Shown here piece by piece: positions 44,376-53,526 of a stretch of DNA of 64,000 nucleotides. This stretch comes from Cochleicola gelatinilyticus (GTDB taxonomy: Bacteria; Bacteroidota; Bacteroidia; Flavobacteriales; Flavobacteriaceae). The stretch is taken from positions 62,001 to 126,000 of the forward strand of contig NZ_LRXL01000026.1 in assembly GCF_001637325.1 (NCBI RefSeq), written 5' to 3'. The position numbers were made by a program, and so were the translations under genes. The notes beneath the pieces are model-generated. The model saw only the letters and a list, made by a program, of their open reading frames with translations. It was not told where the DNA came from and did no database searches. Each line of letters begins with the position of its first letter. Position 1 is the first letter of the stretch.

Positions 44376-46394
44376 ATGGAAAACCCCTTATTAGAACAAT
44401 TTGATACGGCTCCCTTTTCAATATTGAAAAACGAGCATTATTTACCAGGGATAAAATCTCTTATTGAAGCCACAAAACAAGAGATTGATGCTATTGTTCA
44501 AAATACTGAAGCACCTACCTTCGAAAATACGGTGGAAGCTTTAGAAAATACAGGTTTGCAATTAGATCGTGCTACTAGTATTTTCTTTAATCTAAACAGT
44601 GCTGAAACTAACGATGAATTGCAACAAATTGCTCAAGAGGTTTCTCCACTACTTTCAGACTTTCAAAATGATCTGCTTTTAAATGTAGCGTTATTTGAAA
44701 AAGTACAACACGTTTATAACGACCGAGAAAATCTGAATCTGAATGCTGAACAACAGATGCTTTTAGAAAAACAGTACAAAGGTTTTTCAAGAAATGGCGC
44801 CAATCTTTCCGAAGAAAAAAAAGAAAAACTTCGCAAAATCGACAGCGATCTTTCTCGATTAAAATTAACTTTTGGTGAAAATATTTTAAAAGAAACCAAT
44901 ATTTTTGAAATGCACCTCACCGATGAGTCCTTGCTAGATGGACTTCCAGAAGGTGCGAAAGAAGCTGCCGCACAAACAGCGGAAGAAAAAAATAAAGAAG
45001 GTTGGGTTTTTACACTCGATTACCCAAGCTACATTCCGTTTATGAAATATGCTAAAAATCGGGAACTTCGAAAACAATTATCGATTGCGTTTGGCGCTAA
45101 AGCATTTCATAACGACAAGCTAGACAATCAACAAAATGTATTACGAATTGCGGAATTACGTCACCAACGAGCAAAATTACTCAGTTATGCATCCCATGCC
45201 CATTTTGTATTAGAAGAACGAATGGCAGAAACGCCTAAAAAAGTACAGGATTTTCTACAGGAGTTACTAAAAAAAGCAAAGCCTGCCGCAGAAGAAGAAT
45301 TTAAAGAATTACAAGCTTTTGCTAAAGAAATGGACGGGATTGAAGTGCTTCAGAAATGGGATGGTGCTTATTACGCTGAAAAATTAAAACAACAACGCTT
45401 TAATTTAGATGACGAAAAGCTAAAACCTTATTTTGAGCTTCAGAAAGTAATTGACGGGGTTTTTACGGTTGCACAAAAATTATACGGACTTCAATTCGAG
45501 CAAGTCACAGCTATCGATACGTATCACCCCGATGTTAAAACGTACCGCGTAAACGATGCCGATGGGGAATTAGTGGCAATTTTCTATGCCGATTTCCATC
45601 CTAGAGCTGGAAAACGAGGGGGTGCATGGATGACTTCTTATAAACCTCAACAAATAAAAGACGGAGTAAATGAGCGTCCTCATGTTTCTATAGTTTGTAA
45701 TTTTACTAAACCTACAGCCAGTAAGCCGTCGCTACTTACTTTTAATGAAGTTACCACCTTATTTCATGAATTTGGACATGCTTTACACGGGATGCTCGCA
45801 AATACCACGTACAAAGGCTTATCGGGAACGAGTGTATACTGGGATTTTGTAGAATTGCCGAGTCAGATTTTAGAGAACTGGTGTTATGAAAAAGAAACGT
45901 TAGAATTATTCGCCACACATTATAAAACGGGGGAAGTAATTCCGATGGAATATGTAGAAAAAATAAAAGCTTCTTCTACATTTCATGAAGGCATGCAGAC
46001 GTTACGCCAATTAAGTTTTGGAATGCTCGATATGGCGTGGCACAGCAAAGACCCTGGAGAAATTACCGATGTAAAAGCGTATGAAAAAGGAGCTTTCGCA
46101 TTAACAAAATTGTATCCCGATGTGCCAGAGAATTGTATGAGCACCTCATTCGCTCATATTTTTCAAGGAGGATATTCTGCTGGTTATTATAGCTATAAGT
46201 GGGCAGAAGTTCTCGACGCAGATGCTTTTGCCTATTTTAAGGAAGAAGGAATTTTTAACAAAAAAGTTGCCAACAAGTTTAAAGAGTACATACTATCACA
46301 AGGTGGAACTCAAGACCCTATGGAACTGTATGTAAAATTCCGAGGACAAAAACCCAATCCAGATGCATTACTAAAACGAGCAGGTCTTTTGTAA
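44376..46394 (+). CDS. M3-family zinc metallopeptidase (oligopeptidase A/Dcp type)
   Basis: A 672-residue peptidase of the thimet-oligopeptidase family, probably cytosolic because no signal peptide is present. The zinc motif HEFGH is at residues 464–468 in TTLFHEFGHALHGMLANT, with the third ligand in a glutamate-containing WDFVELPSQILENW just after. N-terminal helical scaffold and catalytic domain are complete. It degrades oligopeptides released from proteolysis; whether it acts as a dipeptidyl carboxypeptidase cannot be decided from sequence. Confidence 0.95.
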   Translation: MENPLLEQFDTAPFSILKNEHYLPGIKSLIEATKQEIDAIVQNTEAPTFENTVEALENTGLQLDRATSIFFNLNSAETNDELQQIAQEVSPLLSDFQNDLLLNVALFEKVQHVYNDRENLNLNAEQQMLLEKQYKGFSRNGANLSEEKKEKLRKIDSDLSRLKLTFGENILKETNIFEMHLTDESLLDGLPEGAKEAAAQTAEEKNKEGWVFTLDYPSYIPFMKYAKNRELRKQLSIAFGAKAFHNDKLDNQQNVLRIAELRHQRAKLLSYASHAHFVLEERMAETPKKVQDFLQELLKKAKPAAEEEFKELQAFAKEMDGIEVLQKWDGAYYAEKLKQQRFNLDDEKLKPYFELQKVIDGVFTVAQKLYGLQFEQVTAIDTYHPDVKTYRVNDADGELVAIFYADFHPRAGKRGGAWMTSYKPQQIKDGVNERPHVSIVCNFTKPTASKPSLLTFNEVTTLFHEFGHALHGMLANTTYKGLSGTSVYWDFVELPSQILENWCYEKETLELFATHYKTGEVIPMEYVEKIKASSTFHEGMQTLRQLSFGMLDMAWHSKDPGEITDVKAYEKGAFALTKLYPDVPENCMSTSFAHIFQGGYSAGYYSYKWAEVLDADAFAYFKEEGIFNKKVANKFKEYILSQGGTQDPMELYVKFRGQKPNPDALLKRAGLL

Positions 46395-46457
46395 TACTCT
46401 ACTAAGTAGTGTGAAAAAATAAACTTTCGATTATCTTACAGGTTTAAATTGAAAACA

Positions 46458-46892
46458 ATGAGAATCGATATTCCTAATTGGCTAATTATAATTGCAGGGG
46501 CCGGACAGATTTTTACCGCGTTGGTATATCCATACATTCGTCACAAGGTTTTTGATTGGTATAACGATGTCAAAAAATTAAAACCGCTCAATCAAGAAAT
46601 TGCCAAAACTTATGGGAGATACATTCAAGGTTTAAATTTTTCTTTTGGACTTATAGCTATCTGCTTGGCTTCAGATCTAAAAAACGGAAGCCCCCTTGCC
46701 TTAGCAATTACGGGTTTAATCGCTGCATATTGGGTGGGAAAAGTCGCTACTCAAATCGCATACTATCCTATGTATGATATTCCGAAGAAATTTATTTTTA
46801 AATGGGGTGGCTTTGGCATGAATGCTTTGTTCGTGTTGTTTGCTGTAGTATTCTCTTTAATATTTACTCAAAATTTAATCTCGTTATTATAA
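46458..46892 (+). CDS. Small integral membrane protein of unknown function
   Basis: A 144-residue protein with about four hydrophobic segments (LIIIAGAGQIFTALVYPYI, NFSFGLIAICLAS, LALAITGLIAAYWVG, GFGMNALFVLFAVVFSLIF). I chose the ATG at 46458; a TTG three codons upstream is in frame. No family is recognised. It follows the M3 peptidase by 63 bases and is bounded by a bidirectional terminator. Confidence 0.72.
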   Translation: MRIDIPNWLIIIAGAGQIFTALVYPYIRHKVFDWYNDVKKLKPLNQEIAKTYGRYIQGLNFSFGLIAICLASDLKNGSPLALAITGLIAAYWVGKVATQIAYYPMYDIPKKFIFKWGGFGMNALFVLFAVVFSLIFTQNLISLL

Positions 46893-46990
46893 ATGTTAAT
46901 CAACATAGCAGTAATGAGTTATTTTATTTTGTTTAAAAAAAATTTGCATAAAACTATCCTACACTAAAAAAGTTTCTCATTATAGAAAAC

Positions 46991-47030
46991 AAAAAAGAGC
47001 TTACAACATTAATGCTGTAAGCTCTTTTTT
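46991..47030. terminator. Bidirectional intrinsic terminator between convergent genes
   Basis: A perfect 15-bp stem (46991–47005 with 47016–47030) with A tract on one side and T tract on the other and a 10-base loop that is itself palindromic (CATTAATG). It can end transcription from the membrane-protein gene at the left and from the M28 peptidase gene at the right. Confidence 0.93.
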
Positions 47031-47047
47031 GTTTTTAATTCTGTTAT

Positions 47048-48502
47048 TTATTTTAGAATAAATTTTTTGGTTACAGCTCCTTTACCTGTTACTTGTACCG
47101 AAGCAATATACACCCCATCTGAAAGATTGTTTAAAGCAATAACGCCATTATTTTCTGTGATAACTACTTGCTTAACTTGTTTCCCTAAAGCATCATAAAT
47201 CGTAATACCTTCTAGATTATTACCATTTAAAGAACGGTACATTAAATTTTGATTTACAACTGAAAACTCAAAATTTTCGGCTACTACTTCTGGAATAGAA
47301 AGTACACTTTCACCTTTTGCAGTTTCAATTAAATATTCTACACACAGTTTTGCGAATTTGGTGGCATGTACCGCATCACCAGAAACACTAAACACATCGT
47401 TAGCACTATGAATCTCATCATTACTCTGATCGAAAGTAGCTTCGAAAGGAAAGGCCGCAGGATAACCTGCATTCGTCCAGCTTGCATGGTCTGAGCATCC
47501 ATAATTACACAGCGAAGTCCCATATGTAAATACATGGTCTCCTGTGGAATTGTAATGATCGATAAGTTCCATTAAAAAGTTGGTTAAATCTTGATCTGTT
47601 GAAAAATCATCTGTAATAAAAACAATGTCGTTAGCCGATCCATTAAAGTTGGTCATATCAAACTGAACGGCAGAAATTACATTTACCCCATCATTATTAT
47701 ACTGTTGTGCGATCTCGGCAGACCCCACTAAACCTATTTCTTCAGCGGCATACGCCATCATTTCTATGGTTCTGTCTGGAGTAAATCCATATTCGAAAAT
47801 TGCGCGTACTGCTTCTGTCATTGTTGCAATACCAGAGGCGTCATCATCTGCTCCTGGAGCATTATCGAAAGAAGGAAAAGCGGTAGAATCTAAATGTCCT
47901 CCCACAACTACAAATTCCTCGGGAGTTACGGCTCCTTGAATAGTTAATATAACAGAAGGCATCCCAGTGTTTACGTGATCGTAAAGTCGAACCGAAACAT
48001 CTGTTCGATTATAAGCAGCCGCCATAGCCTCCCATTTAGCTTTAAGATCTATCGCTGATTGTGTCGCAGATGGACGATTATGGTATCGAGTTCCATAAGC
48101 AACCAATTCTAAAATATGATCTTCAATATTTTGTGTATTTATTAAGTTAAGAGTAGAATTTACAATGGCATCTTCTGTAATTGTATAATTCATTAAATTA
48201 AACTCGGTCGCTGGTTCCATAGGTTCTAAATCCCGAATCGCATCTTCTCGTGAAGCTTTAAAAATATAGCCAGGACCATGTACCAAAACACGTTCATGGA
48301 TAAGGTGCGTTGCTTCGGAAGATAAATACACAGCTGCTTCATTGCGCTTTTGAGCAATAATCTCAATTTCATCAGGATACTCTTTTTTAAAATTTTCAGC
48401 GTCGCTTAAACTCATTGTCGCATAGAAAGAAGTAGTTTCTTGAGCCGATATTCCAAAAGACAAAAAAAGCATTAGAAATACGGGTAGTAATTTAATTTTC
48501 AT
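47048..48502 (-). CDS. M28-family zinc peptidase exported by T9SS
   Basis: A 484-residue secreted aminopeptidase-like enzyme. A signal peptide (MKIKLLPVFLMLFLSFGISA) precedes a propeptide-like region and the M28 domain with the metal ligands in VVVGGHLDST, NAPGADDDASG, MAYAAEEIGLVGS, FDMTNF and CSDHASW. The last 80 residues are a T9SS type A sorting domain (IYDALGKQVKQVVIT … GVYIASVQVTGKGAVTKKFI). It likely digests extracellular peptides. It is convergent with the membrane-protein gene across the terminator. Confidence 0.94.
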   Translation of the reverse strand: MKIKLLPVFLMLFLSFGISAQETTSFYATMSLSDAENFKKEYPDEIEIIAQKRNEAAVYLSSEATHLIHERVLVHGPGYIFKASREDAIRDLEPMEPATEFNLMNYTITEDAIVNSTLNLINTQNIEDHILELVAYGTRYHNRPSATQSAIDLKAKWEAMAAAYNRTDVSVRLYDHVNTGMPSVILTIQGAVTPEEFVVVGGHLDSTAFPSFDNAPGADDDASGIATMTEAVRAIFEYGFTPDRTIEMMAYAAEEIGLVGSAEIAQQYNNDGVNVISAVQFDMTNFNGSANDIVFITDDFSTDQDLTNFLMELIDHYNSTGDHVFTYGTSLCNYGCSDHASWTNAGYPAAFPFEATFDQSNDEIHSANDVFSVSGDAVHATKFAKLCVEYLIETAKGESVLSIPEVVAENFEFSVVNQNLMYRSLNGNNLEGITIYDALGKQVKQVVITENNGVIALNNLSDGVYIASVQVTGKGAVTKKFILK

Positions 48503-48660
48503 AACAATTGTAATTTTTTACGGATCTAAAATTAGTCTAATTACTATATGTTGAAGAATAAAGCATGTTAATTTATTACCGACACTTAAAATTCTACAGT
48601 TATTTTTCTATAAATTAATTATCATTCCGTTAAAATAAGGTACACTAGCACAAACTTTGT

Positions 48661-48668
48661 TATTTTTG
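48661..48668 (+). promoter_or_regulatory. Promoter -7 box of the ECF sigma gene
   Basis: TATTTTTG matches TAnnTTTG, 18 bases before the ATG at 48687. A TTTG directly abuts its left side (48656–48659), but at the wrong spacing for a -33 box; the main sigma factor may still use it. Confidence 0.4.
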
Positions 48669-48686
48669 AAGTGCTATGAGCAAACT

Positions 48687-49244
48687 ATGATGCCAAAAGA
48701 AAAATTAAATCCTGAAGTATGGGTAGATCGGTATTCCGATTATCTATACAATTATACCATTGTGCGAGTTAACGATCATGAAGTTGCACAAGACCTTATT
48801 TCTGAAACTTTTTTCGCAGGATTAAAATCTAAGAAAAATTTTAAGGGAGAAGCAAGTGAGCGCACGTGGCTTATCGCAATTCTTAAAAGAAAAATTATAG
48901 ACCATTACCGAAAAAAGAATTCGAAAAAAGGAAAAGCAGAAGTACACATCGACTATAACGATCAAGATGCTGAAGGAGAATGGCTCGAAGAACGTGTTCG
49001 TGATCCTTTCGACAAAACTGCGGAAGATAACATGGAAAATGAGGAATTAGGACTAGCGATCATGAATTGTCTTGAAAAATTAAACGACAAACAGGCGGCT
49101 ATTTTTAAAATGAAAACAATCGATGATTTTGATACGGAAGCGATTTGTAATGAATTTAATATCACTCCGTCTAACTTGTGGGTCATCATTCATCGGGCAC
49201 GAAAATCTATGGCCGAATGCATGGAAAAAACCTGGTTAAATTAA
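48687..49244 (+). CDS. ECF-family RNA polymerase sigma factor
   Basis: A 185-residue sigma-70 protein with only regions 2 and 4. Region 2 covers DRYSDYLYNYTIVRVNDHEV to RTWLIAILKRKIIDHYRKKN; region 4 covers LEKLNDKQAAIFKMKTIDDF to SNLWVIIHRARKSMAECM. An ATG at 48687 or the next codon at 48690 is the likely start (MMPKEKLNPEVWV). The anti-sigma gene begins 4 bases later, which implies co-expression and mutual control. Its regulon is not visible here. Confidence 0.92.
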   Translation: MMPKEKLNPEVWVDRYSDYLYNYTIVRVNDHEVAQDLISETFFAGLKSKKNFKGEASERTWLIAILKRKIIDHYRKKNSKKGKAEVHIDYNDQDAEGEWLEERVRDPFDKTAEDNMENEELGLAIMNCLEKLNDKQAAIFKMKTIDDFDTEAICNEFNITPSNLWVIIHRARKSMAECMEKTWLN

Positions 49245-49248
49245 TGCA

Positions 49249-49497
49249 ATGAATCTATTTATTAAATGTGAAGAGGCCAATCACTCCTGTGATAAGAATC
49301 AGTACAAAGAGGCTTCGTTTTGGGAAATTATCAAGCTTAATTTTCATCTTATTTATTGTGCAGCGTGCAGAAAGTATACGGCTCGCAACATGAAATTAAC
49401 AAGAGCTTTTAAAAAATCAAATATTCAAACATTACCAGATTCGTACAAAAGAGACATTAAAGAACGTTTACAAAAAGAAATGTCTAAACCCGAGTAA
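49249..49497 (+). CDS. Small zinc-binding anti-sigma factor, soluble
   Basis: An 82-residue protein with a zinc-binding anti-sigma (ZAS) motif: HLIYCAAC at residues 33–40 gives the pattern HxxxCxxC, and EEANHSCDKNQ near 8–18 can supply the remaining ligand. No transmembrane segment is present, so unlike most anti-sigma factors it would be cytosolic and could respond to metal or redox changes. It directly follows the sigma gene, and its last 30 bases overlap the convergent gene's end. Confidence 0.8.
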   Translation: MNLFIKCEEANHSCDKNQYKEASFWEIIKLNFHLIYCAACRKYTARNMKLTRAFKKSNIQTLPDSYKRDIKERLQKEMSKPE

Positions 49498-50292
49498 AAT
49501 AACAAACCAAATAATTGGAATCCCCTCCACCCAGAATGATGAGAAGTATGGCGACTGTTTTTCTTTTGCAAACAGCAACGCTACAGCCATACACAAACAC
49601 GCAATGCATAGTGGCGTAAAAAAGAACCATGATATTTCATCTTTGAAACCGTAAAGCAGCAAAATAATCCCTAAAAGCACAACACCAACAAACTTCGTGT
49701 TTTTCACGCCCAACTGCTGCGGAAATGTTTTTAATACAATAGAATCGAATTGTAGGTCTCTTATTTCGAAAGGAAGTAGTAATACAATTACAATAAGAAT
49801 TCGTTGAAAGAAAGTAATCCAACAATCGGTCTCTAACCTCATATTATCTGCTATCATAGGAACAAACACAGTGACACCCGCCCATACTAAGGCAACAACC
49901 AAAATTTTTATTCCTCCAAAAGTTCTTAAGTTTTTACGCTTCAGAAGTGGGACCGCATATAAAAATGTAACCATTCCGAAGACCACAGCCACAAGTAATG
50001 TTTTAATCGATAATTGTGACATACACATCAACATCAATCCGAAGGCAATAAATGAAAACACTTGAATGGTTTTTAAAGACGCAGCTAAAGTTCTGTGATG
50101 CAACCCTGCTACGGCTGCGTATTTTACAAAGTTATAACCAGTGATGCTTCCGAAGAAAATAAAACCTAATACGGCATATTCTAAGTTTAAATTATATTCT
50201 ATAACGGTTATAGCTACTAGCGAACATATGGCTAAAGCGACGTGAATACTACTATTGAGATAAAAATTAAATAGCCCTTTAAACAGCTTCAT
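49468..50292 (-). CDS. UbiA-like polytopic membrane protein
   Basis: A 274-residue protein with about eight hydrophobic segments, distantly like UbiA prenyltransferases: YNFVKYAAVAG and VTFLYAVPLLKRKNLRTFGG match typical loop positions, and LLLPFEIRDLQFDS resembles the second aspartate motif, but the first DxxxD motif (usually NDxxDxxxD) is not seen. It may be a prenyltransferase-fold protein that has lost activity; function unknown. It starts with a promoter box only 4 bases upstream and its end overlaps the anti-sigma gene by 30 bases. Confidence 0.7.
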   Translation of the reverse strand: MKLFKGLFNFYLNSSIHVALAICSLVAITVIEYNLNLEYAVLGFIFFGSITGYNFVKYAAVAGLHHRTLAASLKTIQVFSFIAFGLMLMCMSQLSIKTLLVAVVFGMVTFLYAVPLLKRKNLRTFGGIKILVVALVWAGVTVFVPMIADNMRLETDCWITFFQRILIVIVLLLPFEIRDLQFDSIVLKTFPQQLGVKNTKFVGVVLLGIILLLYGFKDEISWFFFTPLCIACLCMAVALLFAKEKQSPYFSSFWVEGIPIIWFVILLGFRHFFL

Positions 50293-50296
50293 AGAA

Positions 50297-50304
50297 CAAA
50301 AGTA
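50297..50304 (-). promoter_or_regulatory. Promoter -7 box abutting the UbiA-like gene
   Basis: Minus-strand TACTTTTG matches TAnnTTTG and ends 4 bases before the ATG at 50292, the same layout as at rarA and purK. No good -33 box is seen. Confidence 0.45.
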
Positions 50305-50390
50305 GTTTTTATGTTAGTAACCTCCCGTTTTAGTTGAAAAGTTCTTCGGTGACATACGTTAAAATATGAAGTTGTAACGCTTTAAATATG

Positions 50391-50398
50391 TAGTTTTG
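50391..50398 (+). promoter_or_regulatory. Promoter -7 box of gcvP
   Basis: TAGTTTTG matches TAnnTTTG 82 bases before the gcvP ATG, giving a leader of about 75 bases. GTTG at 50371–50374 is a possible but closely spaced -33 element. No glycine-riboswitch-like structure was recognised in the leader. Confidence 0.45.
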
Positions 50399-50480
50399 CG
50401 CAATATTAAGCCGAATTTAAAAATGAGGTTTCATTAAAGTATATTGACAATTAAAATTTTCCCGTTTTACAGTTATACCT

Positions 50481-53330
50481 ATGAATACAGATTCTTTTGC
50501 CCTTAGACATATTGGTCCGCGTAGAAGTGACCTTTCAGAAATGCTTTCCGTTGTTGGAGTTGATTCTATGGATCAATTAATTTACGAAACGATTCCTAAC
50601 GATATTCGCCTTAAAGAAGATCTCACGTTAGATACTGCGATGAGTGAGCAAGAATATCTAGAGCATATAACAGAATTGTCTTCTAAGAACAAAGTATTTA
50701 AAACCTATATTGGTCTAGGGTATCATCAAGCTATTTTACCTCCGGTCATTCAACGTAATATCTTAGAGAATCCAGGCTGGTATACCGCTTACACTCCATA
50801 TCAGGCGGAAATTGCTCAAGGCCGTTTAGAGGCATTACTTAATTATCAGACCATGGTAACCGACCTCACTGGGATGGAACTTGCTAACGCATCGTTATTA
50901 GACGAAGCTACTGCAGTTGCCGAAGCTATGTCGCTTTTATTTAATGTGCGGGAACGCGAGCAAAAGAAAAACAATGCGTCCAAATTTTTTGTTTCTGAAG
51001 AAATACTTCCGCAAAACCTTGCGTTGCTTCAAACAAGATCGGAACCGCTAGGGATTGAAATTGTAGTAGGAAATACAGATGAATTTGATTTCTCTGAAGG
51101 TTATTTCGGAATTATGCTTCAATATCCAGGAAAAACTGGAAAAGTACATGATTACACTGCCTTTATTGAAAAAGCGAAAAAAGCACAAATAAAAGTTGCA
51201 GTTGCAGCAGATATTTTAAGTCTGGTTAAATTAGAATCTCCTGGTAATTTTGGGGTGGATGTAGTTGTTGGAACCACCCAACGTTTTGGAATTCCTTTAG
51301 GGTATGGTGGACCCCATGCTGCATATTTTGCAACGAAAGAAGCGTATAAAAGAAGTATTCCAGGTCGTATTATTGGAGTAACTAAAGACATGGATAACAA
51401 TCGGGCGCTGCGTATGGCATTACAAACCCGAGAACAACATATTAAGAGAGACAAAGCAACTTCTAATATTTGTACTGCACAAGTCTTATTAGCAGTAATG
51501 GCTGGAATGTATGCGGTGTATCATGGGCCTAAAGGACTTGAATACATTGCCGATAAAGTACACAATACTGCTGCAACACTAGCAGACACTCTTGAAAAAT
51601 TAGGATTTTATCAAGCAAATGACACGTATTTTGATACGATCGCAATTAAAACCGATGCGACCAAAATTAAATTTTTAGCTGAAGCGAAAGAGGTTAATTT
51701 TTATTATCCAGATGAAGAAACGGTATCTATCTCGATCAATGAAACTACAACACTAAAAGACATTAATAAAATCGTTTCTATTTTTGCAGAAGGTGTAAAA
51801 AAAGAAACGATAAAAATTACAAAATTACTTACTGGAAATAAAATTCCGAAAGAGGTAGCTCGCAAAACCGAGTTCCTTACCAACGACGTTTTTAACACCT
51901 ATCATAGCGAAACCGAATTAATGCGCTATATTAAAAAATTAGAACGCAAAGATCTTTCGCTAAACCATTCTATGATCTCTTTAGGATCGTGTACCATGAA
52001 ACTTAATGCAGCTGCAGAAATGCTTCCTTTGAGTGATCCACAATGGGGGAATGTACACCCATTTGTACCTACAGAACAAGCTGAAGGATATCAAAAAGTA
52101 TTAAAAAAATTAGAAGACCAGCTTACGGAGATCACAGGATTTGCGGGTACATCACTACAACCAAACTCTGGAGCACAAGGAGAATATGCTGGACTTATGG
52201 TAATCCGTGCTTATCACCAATCGAGAGGCGATAATCATCGTAATATTTGTTTAATTCCAAGTTCTGCTCACGGTACTAATCCTGCGAGTGCGGTAATGGC
52301 TGGAATGAAGGTAGTTGTTACGAAGGCCAGTGAGAATGGAAATATAGATGTTGAAGATCTTCGTGAGAAAGCACTTAAACACAAGGATAATTTGGCGGCT
52401 TTAATGGTTACCTATCCTTCCACCCATGGAGTTTACGAATCTGCTATTAAAGAAATAACAGGAATTATTCATGAAAATGGCGGACAGGTATATATGGATG
52501 GCGCCAATATGAATGCACAAGTTGCACTTACCAATCCAGGAGCTATAGGTGCTGATGTTTGTCACTTAAACTTACATAAAACCTTTGCTATTCCACATGG
52601 TGGTGGTGGTCCAGGAGTAGGTCCAATATGTGTTGCTACGCAATTAGTTCCATTTTTACCGTCTAACCCTATTATTAAGACTGGAGGAAAAGATGCAATT
52701 ACAGCTATATCGGCAGCACCTTGGGGTAGTTCGTTAGCTTGCCTAATTTCATATGCATATATCACAATGTTGGGAGAACCAGGGCTAAAAAAGTCTACAC
52801 AATATGCAATTTTAAATGCCAATTATATCAAAGAAAGGCTTCGAGGAAGCTTTGAGGTTTTATACACTGGAGAACGGGGACGTGCCGCTCATGAAATGAT
52901 TATCGATTGCCGTCCGTTTAAGCAAAATGGTATTGAAGTGGTAGATATTGCAAAGCGTTTAATGGATTATGGATTTCATGCACCAACTGTTTCGTTTCCA
53001 GTAAATGGGACTATGATGATTGAACCTACCGAAAGTGAAAGCAAAGCAGAAATCGATCGTTTTTGTGATGCTATGATCTCCATTCGGAAAGAAATTGATG
53101 CTACCGATAAAGAGGAACCAAACAATGTATTAAAGAATGCACCTCATACGTTAGAAATGCTTACAACAGAAGATTGGAAGCTTCCTTACTCTAGACAAAA
53201 AGCGGCTTTCCCATTACCTTATATTTCAGAAAATAAATTTTGGCCTTCAGTTCGTCGTGTCGACGATGCATATGGAGATCGAAATTTAATTTGTACCTGT
53301 GCTCCAATTGAAGCATATATGGAAGCATAA
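50481..53330 (+). CDS. gcvP: Glycine dehydrogenase (decarboxylating), P-protein
   Basis: A 949-residue single-chain P-protein, the pyridoxal-phosphate subunit of the glycine cleavage system that decarboxylates glycine and passes aminomethyl to H-protein. Both halves are present: the N-terminal part (FALRHIGPRRSDLSEML; GYHQAILPPVIQRNI) and the catalytic part with Lys700 in LHKTFAIPHGGGGPGVGP. The N-terminus FALRHIGP is the family hallmark and fixes the start. gcvH and gcvT are not in the window. A terminator follows. Confidence 0.97.
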   Translation: MNTDSFALRHIGPRRSDLSEMLSVVGVDSMDQLIYETIPNDIRLKEDLTLDTAMSEQEYLEHITELSSKNKVFKTYIGLGYHQAILPPVIQRNILENPGWYTAYTPYQAEIAQGRLEALLNYQTMVTDLTGMELANASLLDEATAVAEAMSLLFNVREREQKKNNASKFFVSEEILPQNLALLQTRSEPLGIEIVVGNTDEFDFSEGYFGIMLQYPGKTGKVHDYTAFIEKAKKAQIKVAVAADILSLVKLESPGNFGVDVVVGTTQRFGIPLGYGGPHAAYFATKEAYKRSIPGRIIGVTKDMDNNRALRMALQTREQHIKRDKATSNICTAQVLLAVMAGMYAVYHGPKGLEYIADKVHNTAATLADTLEKLGFYQANDTYFDTIAIKTDATKIKFLAEAKEVNFYYPDEETVSISINETTTLKDINKIVSIFAEGVKKETIKITKLLTGNKIPKEVARKTEFLTNDVFNTYHSETELMRYIKKLERKDLSLNHSMISLGSCTMKLNAAAEMLPLSDPQWGNVHPFVPTEQAEGYQKVLKKLEDQLTEITGFAGTSLQPNSGAQGEYAGLMVIRAYHQSRGDNHRNICLIPSSAHGTNPASAVMAGMKVVVTKASENGNIDVEDLREKALKHKDNLAALMVTYPSTHGVYESAIKEITGIIHENGGQVYMDGANMNAQVALTNPGAIGADVCHLNLHKTFAIPHGGGGPGVGPICVATQLVPFLPSNPIIKTGGKDAITAISAAPWGSSLACLISYAYITMLGEPGLKKSTQYAILNANYIKERLRGSFEVLYTGERGRAAHEMIIDCRPFKQNGIEVVDIAKRLMDYGFHAPTVSFPVNGTMMIEPTESESKAEIDRFCDAMISIRKEIDATDKEEPNNVLKNAPHTLEMLTTEDWKLPYSRQKAAFPLPYISENKFWPSVRRVDDAYGDRNLICTCAPIEAYMEA

Positions 53331-53336
53331 TTAAAC

Positions 53337-53371
53337 ACCATTGTGTTTTCTACGTTAGAAAGCACAATGGT
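53337..53371 (+). terminator. Terminator after gcvP
   Basis: A 15-bp stem (53337–53351 with 53357–53371, one G·T pair) around a 5-base ACGTT loop, followed by the weak T run ATTTTAATA. The stem is strong and lies 7 bases after the gcvP stop. Confidence 0.8.
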
Positions 53372-53476
53372 ATTTTAATAACATCATAATTTTAAGAGTA
53401 TATTTTCACTATTCGATAAAATTCAAGGCAAATCTTTAAACATCTTTAAAATAGCTGTTTTTTCAGTACAGATATC

Positions 53477-53507
53477 CTTGCTACCTTCTTCAAATTACGT
53501 ATTTTTA
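53477..53507 (+). promoter_or_regulatory. Weak promoter of the ketoacyl-synthase trio
   Basis: CTTG at 53477–53480, then 19 bases, then TATTTTTA at 53500–53507. Each box has one mismatch to TTTG and TAnnTTTG, but the spacing is ideal. The ATG is 20 bases further. Confidence 0.4.
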
Positions 53508-53526
53508 CCCCTAAATTTTTTCCCTA

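Noticed and set aside
50399-50480. Glycine riboswitch before gcvP
   Set aside because: The leader is only about 75 bases and shows no tandem aptamer-like pairing or conserved glycine-riboswitch core.
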